Positions 1-5,876 of a stretch of DNA of 8,996 nt are shown piece by piece (within the stretch, counting starts at the first letter, position 1; every line of letters starts with the position of its first letter). This DNA comes from Bacteroidales bacterium UBA5621 (GTDB lineage Bacteria > Bacteroidota > Bacteroidia > Bacteroidales > VadinHA17): the NCBI GenBank assembly GCA_002424525.1, contig DIKJ01000014.1, positions 1 to 8,996 of the forward strand, given 5' to 3'. A program made the position numbers and the translations under genes. The notes under the pieces are model-generated. The model was not told the origin of the DNA. It saw only the letters and a list, made by a program, of their open reading frames with translations, and did not search any database.

Positions 1-234
1 TCCGTTTTGCTCAAGAATATGCATGTAATGATAAATGCAATAAAGAAATAATTTACGGGGGATAAACGGGTAAAAGTTATGGCGGGGTTCACAGCGTATT
101 CATCATTTTTATGGAGACATATTGGCACAAGTCTTACCGCAGAAAATTCTTTATAAAAGCATTTCTGATGAAAAACCTCAAATAATGGGAGGTGCTTTTA
201 TCATCTGAACTGTAAAAACTGCTTTACAACAATT
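1..234. other. unassigned left edge, no supported gene
   Basis: No convincing gene is visible. One plus-strand frame stays open from about 74 to the TGA at 206-208 and reads somewhat like protein (…GDILAQVLPQKILYKS…), but it is preceded by a stop, has no start codon and is not recognised. It may be the tail of a decayed gene. A weak 6-bp hairpin (TGTAAA 211-216 with TTTACA 223-228) lies just past the hydrolase stop on the minus strand. It is too AT-rich to call a terminator. Confidence 0.35.
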
Positions 235-810
235 TTACTGATTATGAGCCTGTTCCTTAATCCAGGAGGCAATAATATTTAACAAGATTGGAGAAATCGT
301 TTCTTCGATATCTTCCGAATTATCCTTACCAACAGTCTGAAAACCATGATTCAGGTTCTCCATCTCCTGTATCTTGTAATTATTATTCCCGCTTGTTATT
401 AAAGCATTTTCAATAGCTTTCAATGTTGATTTTGAAGGACCACTGGCATCCTTATCCCCCATAAGAGCCAGGACTGGACATTTGGTATGCTTCAAAAACT
501 CGTCAGGATTTAATGAAAGCAAATAATGGAAATGTAGTGTAAGGGCATAATCGATATTTAATGTCCCTCCACCTAAACCGGTTTTTTCAAAAGCCTCCCT
601 CTCTTCTTTAGTCCGGCCATCATACAATTGCTGCATTTTTTTTCTGGCCATATCTTTATTCTTTTCACTTATTACTATATCATAATATCGTTTACACCAG
701 TCCATGATCACTAATGTTTCATGATCATTAGCTCCTCTTGCCCTGGCTTCTGTATTGTCCTGTTTGATTATTCCTGCTTTGAAATTACCACCTGCCGGTG
801 AAGCCAGCAC
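235..810 (-). pseudogene. alpha/beta hydrolase, C-terminal half only (5'-truncated)
   Basis: This is the C-terminal part (about 190 residues) of an alpha/beta hydrolase of the large, poorly specified serine-hydrolase type common in Bacteroidota. The cap region and last strands are present. The stretch CPVLALMGDKD holds the likely acid of the catalytic triad, and ENLNHGFQ holds the likely catalytic His. The usual tail ending in SWIKEQ follows, before a TAA stop. The N-terminal half, including the GxSxG nucleophile elbow, is missing. Homology begins at about VLASPAGG, the strand after the nucleophile, and an in-frame TGA lies a few codons further upstream. The GTG at 808-810 is the first possible start, but a product from it would lack the nucleophile, so this is probably not an active enzyme. 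The break coincides with the first codons of a reverse transcriptase fragment on the other strand. The family assignment is fairly safe. No substrate can be given. Confidence 0.72.
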
Positions 811-1395
811 GGGGCGATCCGCTCACCAGGCCCTGAAATATTTGTTCAAAGAGGTTAGCTTCAATAGGATACGCTATATTATAGATGCACACTTGCAGAA
901 CTACTTTGAAAGTATTAACCATGGGTTACTACGTGAATTTCTTGGACGCAGGGTAAACGATGGAGTGATAAGGAAGATGGTAGACAAATGGCTAAAAGCG
1001 GGAATGCTTGAATACGGGCAGTTAACTTACCCGAAAGAAGGTACACCGCAGGGAGGAGTAATCTCCCCATTGCTAAGTAACATTTACCTGCACTATGTGC
1101 TGGATGAATGGTTTTTGGAGCAAATACAACCATTGTTAAGCGGGAGAAGTATTATCGTGGCTATGCCGATGATTTTATTCTCGGATTTGAAAAGAAAGAA
1201 GATGTGATGCGGGTAATGAAAGTACTACCGAAGAGATTTGAGAAGTACAAATTAAACCTGCATCCGGACAAAACCAAGGTAGTTGATTTATTCACTGCAT
1301 TTGGACAGGGAGACAGGAGTTTTGACTTTCTGGGATTTACGCATTTTATTGGGAAAAGCCGAAATGGCAGTCCGACCGCATCAGCAAAAATCTAA
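811..1395 (+). pseudogene. group II intron reverse transcriptase/maturase fragment (LtrA type), frameshifted and truncated
   Basis: This is a remnant of a group II intron-encoded protein, which normally makes cDNA from intron RNA and helps it splice. Motifs in order are GRSAHQAL (RT2), IIDAHLQNYFESI (RT3, motif A), EGTPQGGVISPLLSN (RT4), YADDFILGF (RT5, motif B/C, 1162-1188), LNLHPDKTK (RT6) and FDFLGFTHF (RT7). RT0-1, the maturase X domain and the endonuclease region are absent, and recognisable similarity ends near 1372. The frame changes at about 1160. Reading …SGRSIIV to 1159 and YADD from 1162 leaves only 'gc' between them, so loss of one C from an Arg codon would give the usual VRYADD. 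The metal-binding Asp of motif A is His (CAC, 890-892), and the following FD is FE (908-910). No start codon, ribozyme domains or domain V were found. The element is inactive. Its group II origin is well supported by the GTPQGG and YADD contexts. Confidence 0.85.
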
Positions 1396-2048
1396 GGTTT
1401 ATCTTTAGGCATTTCGCAGGCCACCTTTTATACGTTCCTTTAAATAAAGGATATAGAATTGTACTTTGTAGTTTATTGCCATCATAATAATCAGTTTAAA
1501 GGTATCCCCCGGTATCCCTCCCCCTGGTTCCCCACCCATGTATAATCATGAGGGTGCTACAGAAAGAAATTCAACAGAGACTTTCGTATCATAATTTTAA
1601 TATAAATACTTGACTAATTCGGATCCGACCAAAAAATCTGGAATAAAAAATTCCTGGAAAAGAAATGAATTTGGTCAAAATTGACTCTCTAAAATATTTT
1701 ATAAAAATTTATAAAATCTCCAGTTAAGAAGTTGAAAAACAGCCTATATATGGATCTTTTTTTATAAATTGTGGGGATAAACCTATTGAGTTTAAAAAGG
1801 GAAATATCTTGTGGCTGATTTTGTGGCAGGAAAGACAAAACCCCTTGAAAATCAAGAGGATATGAGGGTCAGAGGGCGGACCGGGAACAACATAACAGTG
1901 CCGGGATTGACCTCACGTCGTTCGGTCGGACCCTCTCCTTCACGGGTTACCTTGCAGGAGATGCAAAACCTTTGCTGCTGCGCAGCAGGTGGTTTATTGT
2001 TTTCCGTCATCCTTACAAAAACAAGTTTTTGACGGATTCCGGAAAACA
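1396..2048. other. gene-free spacer between the RT remnant and the tRNA-Asp terminator
   Basis: I see no gene here. Positions 1396-1800 are AT-rich, with a GGTATCCC direct repeat at 1501-1508 and 1511-1518 and a small inverted repeat CCTTTAAATAAAGG at 1437-1450. Positions 1858-1998 are GC-rich and contain GAGGGTC (1864-1870) that can pair with GACCCTC (1929-1935), plus a perfect 14-base palindrome CTGCTGCGCAGCAG (1975-1988). Short open frames occur on both strands across 1811-2049. They overlap each other, run into the tRNA antisense, and have low-complexity composition unlike real protein, so they are not called. The GC-rich block might be a structured RNA or an interspersed repeat, but nothing is recognised. 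No group II intron domain V sequence was found, so the reverse transcriptase remnant has no visible ribozyme here. Confidence 0.5.
1999..2047. repeat. nested inverted repeat
   Basis: GTTTTCCG (1999-2006) is perfectly complementary to CGGAAAAC (2040-2047). An alternative inner pairing joins CCGTCA (2004-2009) with TGACGG (2030-2035), with AAAAA…TTTTT at its tip (2017-2030). The two foldings are mutually exclusive in part. The block directly abuts the tRNA-Asp terminator. It could be an extra terminator-like structure for transcripts from either side or part of an inactive repeat element. The pairing is seen in the sequence; any role is inference. Confidence 0.45.
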
Positions 2049-2076
2049 AAAACCCGATGAATTCTCATCGGGTTTT
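2049..2076 (-). terminator. intrinsic terminator of tRNA-Asp
   Basis: A perfect 12-bp inverted repeat pairs AAAACCCGATGA (2049-2060) with TCATCGGGTTTT (2065-2076) around a 4-base loop. Read on the minus strand, the stem runs straight into TTTTTGTTTT. It begins 11 bases past the 3' end of the tRNA, which suits a terminator for that unit. The A-rich side makes it potentially bidirectional. Confidence 0.85.
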
Positions 2077-2086
2077 GCAGCTCTTG

Positions 2087-2161
2087 CGGTGCGGACGGGA
2101 CTCGAACCCGCGACCCTCGGCGTGACAGGCCGATATTCTAACCAAACTGAACTACCGCACC
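2087..2161 (-). tRNA. tRNA-Asp (anticodon GTC)
   Basis: The minus strand folds as a full 75-nt cloverleaf. The acceptor stem is GGTGCGG (2155-2161) paired with CCGCACC (2088-2094). The D stem is GTTC/GAAT. The anticodon stem is TCGGC/GCCGA around loop CTGTCAC, giving anticodon GTC at 2124-2126. The T stem is GCGGG/CCCGT around TTCGAGT. The discriminator base is G, as expected for Asp. The terminal CCA is not encoded (the sequence continues CAAGAG), so it must be added by tRNA nucleotidyltransferase. All invariant features are present and nothing suggests a pseudo-tRNA. The gene stands alone, with its own promoter on the right and a terminator on the left. Confidence 0.97.
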
Positions 2162-2178
2162 AGAAAATTATTGCGATG

Positions 2179-2208
2179 CAAAATTAAACGAATTTTTATT
2201 TATGACAA
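2179..2208 (-). promoter_or_regulatory. Bacteroidota-type promoter of tRNA-Asp
   Basis: On the minus strand a TTG (2206-2208) is followed after 19 bases by TAATTTTG (2179-2186), an exact match to the Bacteroidota -7 element TAnnTTTG at the expected distance from the -33 TTG. Transcription would start about 10 bases before the tRNA 5' end at 2161, a typical short leader. The motif is seen directly; promoter activity is inferred from position and pattern. Confidence 0.75.
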
Positions 2209-2250
2209 GGGTTTAACCAAAATAATGTCGGGAACTCACAGGAAATGATA

Positions 2251-2313
2251 CCGGGTACTGGGTACTCGGTGCTGGGTGCTCGGTACTGGGTACTCGGTAC
2301 TGGGTGCTCGGTC
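2251..2313. repeat. degenerate 7-bp tandem repeat, about nine units
   Basis: Nine 7-base units in phase alternate between CTGGGTR and CTCGGTR (first unit CCGGGTA, last CTCGGTC), so the array can also be read as a 14-bp period. It lies between the tRNA-Asp promoter and the 3' end of rsmD, both of which read leftward. A plus-strand frame runs through it, but only because 7-bp units give a repetitive peptide. It is probably a slippage-prone intergenic microsatellite. I see no hairpin or CRISPR-like spacer structure. Confidence 0.85.
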
Positions 2314-2341
2314 CTTGGATTTAAGCAAATCCGCAATTCTA

Positions 2342-2881
2342 TCACTCCTGCTGCCTGAAAAAACTAAAATTAACCCCTCCGTAACTCCTGTGCTCATAAA
2401 ACGACTTGTGTTCACTAAAACTCATCCTCCTGGGATGCTCCAGGATCAAAATACCATCATCCTTCATTACACCCGACTGAAACACCAGACCCGGAACCTC
2501 AACAAACCAGGAAAGATCATAAGGGGGATCAGCAAAAACTATGTCGTATCTGAATGTGCATACCTTAAGAAAAGACTTCACATCAATATGAACAGGCTTT
2601 ATGTTGGTGAACCCGGTCTCGCGGATGATCCTTTTTATGCCTTCTATGTTCTTCTTGTCCTTTTCAATAAGGTGTACGGCAACCGCACCCCGTGACGCAA
2701 ACTCGAAACTTATACTTCCCGTGCCGGAAAAGAGATCCAGAACTATAACTGATTCAAAATCAATACGGTTGTTCAGTATGTTGAACAAGCCCTCACGGGC
2801 AAAATCAGTAGTGGGCCTTGCCTTAAGACCGGCCGGAGGAACTATCCTCCTCCCTTTATATCTGCCTCCGATTATTCGCAA
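2342..2881 (-). CDS. rsmD: 16S rRNA (guanine(966)-N(2))-methyltransferase RsmD
   Basis: This cytoplasmic enzyme uses S-adenosylmethionine to methylate N2 of G966 in 16S rRNA during assembly of the small ribosomal subunit. The protein has 179 residues, the usual length. It opens with the family signature MRIIGGRYKGRRI. The SAM-binding motif I, DLFSGTGS, is at residues 49-56. The acidic end of the second strand (LIEKD) follows at 71-75. Motif IV, DPPY, at 118-121 is the catalytic loop for N2-guanine methylation. The start codon is TTG (2879-2881). It is chosen because the conserved N-terminus begins exactly there and no ATG or GTG lies nearby. The start overlaps the last 10 bases of the DUF3822 gene, which suggests translational coupling. 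No terminator hairpin is obvious downstream, where the tandem repeat lies. Confidence 0.95.
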   Translation of the reverse strand: MRIIGGRYKGRRIVPPAGLKARPTTDFAREGLFNILNNRIDFESVIVLDLFSGTGSISFEFASRGAVAVHLIEKDKKNIEGIKRIIRETGFTNIKPVHIDVKSFLKVCTFRYDIVFADPPYDLSWFVEVPGLVFQSGVMKDDGILILEHPRRMSFSEHKSFYEHRSYGGVNFSFFRQQE

Positions 2882-3714
2882 TTAACTACACTGAAGAGAT
2901 TCAGAAAACGATGGAGAGTGGCTTCGTTAAAAACATAACTGAACGTAAAATTACCATAAGGCCCGGCATACTTTACACCCCGGACATATTCTGAAAAATC
3001 CGGGATCAGGTCATTATATTTCTCAATATCACCGCTGAAATGTATGGTCTCTTCACGCTGTATTTCCATCTGCCTGAAAACATTCATCACATGGTACAGA
3101 ATATCCTTACTGCTTTTGAAAATGAAGGAATTACATAGTTTTAATATATTTTGGTCGAAAACCACCAGTGTGAAGAAATCTTTTTCGAGGTGAATGTGTA
3201 TATATTTGCCAGTCAGGTTCTTATCCCAAAATGTTATATGCCTCAGCAATGGCTTGAGATGAATAAAAAGCTGAGCGTCAGGAAAAGCCTGATTAAGAAG
3301 TCCGGTAAGCTGTTCCGGCAGAGAAAAGATCACGAATGCATCAGGAACCGGAAATTTATTGACCAGAACAACAGTGTTCTCATCCCTCAGATGGTTGAAA
3401 TTATAATACTCCTCCTTTTTCCCGGCATCGTAAAGCGGTGCGGGGACCAGCGTAAACTTCGGAGAGGGTGTGATTATGCTGATCCTTCTGTATTTTTTTC
3501 TCAGATAATCATCACTGGTAATTATCCCCGTCAGTTCTTCATTTGTGAAGTTCCTGCCTTCGCCGGGCTCGTAATGACGTATCATGATGTACTTGTTCCT
3601 CAGCGTATCGAGGATGCAGAAGGAGAGACTCCCCGACGAAGCCTCAAGGGATAACATGTAGTTTTCCGAAGAATTGATGTCAAGTGTCTCATCAAAGAGT
3701 TCAAGAAAAGGCAT
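2872..3714 (-). CDS. DUF3822 family protein, function unknown
   Basis: This 280-residue protein resembles DUF3822, a family found almost entirely in Bacteroidota. Visible traits are the early SLSFCILDTLRNKYIMIRHYE strand pattern (about residues 30-49), a middle segment VLVNKFPVPDAFVIFSL, and a C-terminal half with KYIHIHLEKDFFTLVVFD. These are repeated beta-hairpin stretches that could suit an actin/Hsp70-like ATPase fold, but I see no clear nucleotide-binding motif, so that is only a suggestion. There is no signal peptide or membrane segment, so it is probably cytoplasmic. The ATG start gives the usual family length. Its end overlaps the rsmD start by 10 bases, and the divergent neighbour is a RecD-like helicase; I recall a similar order in other Bacteroidota. 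The context hints at a link to ribosome or RNA biology. No biochemical function can be assigned. Confidence 0.85.
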   Translation of the reverse strand: MPFLELFDETLDINSSENYMLSLEASSGSLSFCILDTLRNKYIMIRHYEPGEGRNFTNEELTGIITSDDYLRKKYRRISIITPSPKFTLVPAPLYDAGKKEEYYNFNHLRDENTVVLVNKFPVPDAFVIFSLPEQLTGLLNQAFPDAQLFIHLKPLLRHITFWDKNLTGKYIHIHLEKDFFTLVVFDQNILKLCNSFIFKSSKDILYHVMNVFRQMEIQREETIHFSGDIEKYNDLIPDFSEYVRGVKYAGPYGNFTFSYVFNEATLHRFLNLFSVVNCE

Positions 3715-3779
3715 TTATTCAGGGTTTTATCTTCCGGGGATCTCTGAGGATTCTCCGTCGCTCTCCGTATAAAAACTTT

Positions 3780-3819
3780 CACAGAGGACTACATGGATGA
3801 CACAGAGGACCACAGAGAG
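3780..3819. repeat. short CACAGAGGAC direct repeats in the divergent spacer
   Basis: CACAGAGGAC occurs at 3780-3789 and 3801-3810, and a third partial copy CACAGAG starts at 3811. On the minus strand this reads as the TCTGTG/CCTCTGTG type of low-complexity sequence often seen between genes of environmental bacteria. It sits between the divergent DUF3822 and helicase genes, where promoters for both must lie. No convincing TTG/TAnnTTTG pair was found for either, so whether the repeat affects expression cannot be said. Confidence 0.6.
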
Positions 3820-3915
3820 TTTATTTCATCTTAGTTTGTTGTTAAGATTGATTAAGTTTACAAACAAATGTATAAAAATTATCAATGAACCAAAATGTCT
3901 TGCTGATTATTGGGA

Positions 3916-5334
3916 ATGCGTGATGTAATTATATTTAATCAACTTTGCAAAGGACTGGGGAACCTGCCTACGGATGACCAGTCGCTGGCCCTTAAGAAGA
4001 TCGCCGCATATATTATCGGGAACAATAACGACGTGATCTTTCTGATGACAGGCTATGCAGGCACCGGCAAGACCAGTATAATAAGCTCGGTGGTCAAAAC
4101 CCTCGATCAGCTGAGACTCCGGTCTGTCCTTCTGGCACCCACCGGAAGGGCAGCCAAGGTACTGGGTTCATTTGCCGGCAAACAGGCTTTTACCATTCAT
4201 AAAAAGATTTACCGCCAGAAATCCTCAAAAGACGGCATGGGAAATTTCGTTCTCGACCGCAATCTCCACCGGAATGCTTTCTTTATTGTGGATGAGGCTT
4301 CGATGATCTCAAACTCATCGTCTGACACATCGTTATTCGGAAGCGGGAAACTGCTGGACGACCTGATCGAATACGTTTATTCGGGTATCGACTGTAAACT
4401 TATAATCGTGGGAGATACCGCTCAGCTCCCGCCGGTGGGTTGCACGGTCAGCCCGGCACTCGATCCGGAAACTCTTGGAGAATACGGCTTTGGATTGATT
4501 ACCTGTGAATTAAGACAGGTAGTAAGACAGAGTGAGACATCAGGGGTGCTGATGAATGCTACAAAAGTAAGGATGCAGATTGCAGAGACACATCTGGTCC
4601 ACCCTTCAATTGACTGTATAAACTACAAGGATACGATACGGGTTGCCGGCGAAGAGCTTATTGATGAGATATCAACAGCATATGGTATGTGCGGACTGGA
4701 GGGAACAATTATAGTGGTTAATTCAAACAAGCAGGCAAACAGGTATAACCAGGGGATAAGGAACAAAATATTCTTCAGGGAAGAGGAGATCAGTCCGGGC
4801 GATATGGTAATGGTGGTAAAGAATAACTATTTTGTTGGCGTTGAAGAAGATGGGACAGGTTTCATAGCGAACGGCGATATTGCAGAGGTGCGAAAGATCA
4901 GAAAGTACGAGGAGATCTACGGATTCCGGTTCGCTGATATGACACTTAAGTTTATCGATTATGGCCTTGAGATTGATTCCAGGGTGATGATGGACGTCCT
5001 TCAGCTTGACACACCGGCGCTCCCGTCAGAAAAGAACAAGGAGCTTTTTCAGAATGTTCTGGCTGATTATATTCACCTTAAGTCACGAAGAAAGCAATAT
5101 GAGGCTGTAAGGAATAATCCATATTTCAATGCCCTGCAGATCAAGTTTGCCTATGCCGTTACATGCCACAAAGCACAGGGAGGCCAGTGGGAGAGGGTCT
5201 TTATAGATCAGGGAATGTTCAACAGGAACGAGGTATCCATCGATTACCTCAGGTGGTTCTATACAGCCCTTACAAGATCAACCGACAGGGTCTATCTTGT
5301 GAACTTTGCTGAAGATTTTTTTGTTTCCGGCTGA
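3916..5334 (+). CDS. RecD-like superfamily 1 ATP-dependent DNA helicase
   Basis: This short superfamily 1B helicase, predicted to unwind DNA using ATP in the cytoplasm, belongs to the RecD/TraA-like group annotated as 'ATP-dependent RecD-like DNA helicase'. Its 472 residues match the compact Bacteroidota form, which lacks the long N-terminal region of RecD2. Motifs in order, numbered from the chosen ATG, are Walker A GYAGTGKT (46-53), motif Ia [10 protein letters not shown] (74-83), Walker B IVDEASM (124-130), motif [13 protein letters not shown] (166-175), the LRQVVRQSE motif IV region, the UvrD-C-like [11 protein letters not shown] near 415-424, and motif [17 protein letters not shown] near 449-463 with its arginine finger. 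All ATPase residues are present. The ATG at 3916 is preferred to an in-frame TTG six bases earlier. The gene diverges from DUF3822-rsmD. No RecB or RecC is nearby, so it probably acts alone in repair or replication. Confidence 0.93.
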   Translation: MRDVIIFNQLCKGLGNLPTDDQSLALKKIAAYIIGNNNDVIFLMTGYAGTGKTSIISSVVKTLDQLRLRSVLLAPTGRAAKVLGSFAGKQAFTIHKKIYRQKSSKDGMGNFVLDRNLHRNAFFIVDEASMISNSSSDTSLFGSGKLLDDLIEYVYSGIDCKLIIVGDTAQLPPVGCTVSPALDPETLGEYGFGLITCELRQVVRQSETSGVLMNATKVRMQIAETHLVHPSIDCINYKDTIRVAGEELIDEISTAYGMCGLEGTIIVVNSNKQANRYNQGIRNKIFFREEEISPGDMVMVVKNNYFVGVEEDGTGFIANGDIAEVRKIRKYEEIYGFRFADMTLKFIDYGLEIDSRVMMDVLQLDTPALPSEKNKELFQNVLADYIHLKSRRKQYEAVRNNPYFNALQIKFAYAVTCHKAQGGQWERVFIDQGMFNRNEVSIDYLRWFYTALTRSTDRVYLVNFAEDFFVSG

Positions 5335-5355
5335 AGTGATCATCCGGAGTTGCGG

Positions 5356-5386
5356 TTGGCAATATTTAAATAATCTGTTATCTTTC
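5356..5386 (+). promoter_or_regulatory. candidate Bacteroidota-type promoter for yjbQ
   Basis: TTG (5356-5358) is followed after 20 bases by TATCTTTC (5379-5386), which matches TAnnTTTG at seven of eight positions. It lies in the 64-base gap after the helicase stop and would give a very short leader before the ATG at 5399. This suggests yjbQ can be transcribed apart from the helicase. The match may be chance in AT-rich sequence. Confidence 0.45.
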
Positions 5387-5398
5387 CCGGCAAAAAAC

Positions 5399-5815
5399 AT
5401 GAGATCATACCGCAAAGAACTCTGGTTTGAAACGCCAACACGCCGTGCCTTTATCAACATCACCGGTCAGGTAGAAAGATGTCTCGAGGAGTCGGGTATA
5501 AAGGAGGGTATGGTGCTGGTTAATGCCATGCACATCAGTGCTTCTGTATTCATTAATGATGATGAAGCAGGGTTACATCACGATTTTGAGGTCTGGCTTG
5601 AGAAGCTGGCCCCCGAGAAGCCCTATTCACAGTATAAACACAACGGATTTGAGGATAATGCCGATGCCCATATTAAGCGTACTTTAATGGGCAGGGAGGT
5701 TGTGGTTGCAGTAACGACCGGACAGCTGGATTTCGGTCCGTGGGAACAAATATTCTATGGCGAGTTTGATGGCAGGCGCCGCAAAAGGGTACTTGTGAAG
5801 ATCATTGGCGAGTAA
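5399..5815 (+). CDS. yjbQ: YjbQ family protein (secondary thiamine-phosphate synthase / UPF0047)
   Basis: This 138-residue cytoplasmic protein belongs to the YjbQ/UPF0047 family. Some members have weak thiamine-phosphate synthase activity, which is why they are named secondary thiamine-phosphate synthases; the real physiological role is unsettled. Family traits are the [16 protein letters not shown] strand with a conserved His, the [17 protein letters not shown] helix, the [20 protein letters not shown] segment with conserved His, Asn and Asp residues near the proposed metal or ligand pocket, and the [27 protein letters not shown]-terminus. Length is typical (130-140). The ATG at 5399 matches the usual N-terminus ([10 protein letters not shown]); the upstream frame reads as non-coding. 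It follows the helicase in the same direction after 64 bases and is convergent with the mutase gene. No other thiamine genes are in the window. Confidence 0.93.
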   Translation: MRSYRKELWFETPTRRAFINITGQVERCLEESGIKEGMVLVNAMHISASVFINDDEAGLHHDFEVWLEKLAPEKPYSQYKHNGFEDNADAHIKRTLMGREVVVAVTTGQLDFGPWEQIFYGEFDGRRRKRVLVKIIGE

Positions 5816-5837
5816 TGCGGACGAAGTGCGCAGGACA

Positions 5838-5855
5838 GCCCGCCAGCCGGCGGGC
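5838..5855. repeat. GC-only hairpin between convergent genes
   Basis: GCCCGCC (5838-5844) pairs perfectly with GGCGGGC (5849-5855) around loop AGCC. It sits between the convergent ends of yjbQ (5815) and the mutase (5877), a usual place for a bidirectional transcription end. There is no T-run after it on either strand, so it is not a standard intrinsic terminator. It may be a degenerate terminator, an mRNA 3'-end stabiliser or a small repeat element. Confidence 0.5.
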
Positions 5856-5876
5856 GTAAAGACTCTAAGACCTTCT

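Noticed and set aside
79..156. 25-codon ATG frame at the left edge
   Set aside because: Too short, no promoter or family resemblance, and it overlaps another open frame of equal merit.
811..1395. Retron, diversity-generating or CRISPR-associated reverse transcriptase
   Set aside because: The RSAHQAL, EGTPQGGVISPLLSN and YADDFILGF contexts are those of group II intron maturases. No template repeat, msr/msd RNA, cas gene or CRISPR array is present.
1872..1884. Attachment-site copy of the tRNA-Asp 3' end (GCGGACCGGGA resembles GCGGACGGGA)
   Set aside because: Only about ten bases match, with an insertion. There is no T-loop sequence and no integrase gene in the window.
1811..2187. Short overlapping open frames on both strands, one giving a peptide ending …VTGRYSNQTELPHQ
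   Set aside because: They overlap each other and the rightmost part is simply the antisense of tRNA-Asp. Composition is not protein-like.
2251..2313. CRISPR array
   Set aside because: Units are 7 bp, contiguous and without spacers.
2276..2695. Plus-strand open frame through the tandem repeat
   Set aside because: Its start is the 7-bp repeat and the rest is antisense to rsmD.
3151..3654. Plus-strand 167-codon frame
   Set aside because: Lies wholly antisense to the well-supported DUF3822 gene and shows no recognisable motif.
5838..5855. Calling the GC hairpin an intrinsic terminator
   Set aside because: No T-run follows on either strand, so it is listed only as an inverted repeat.
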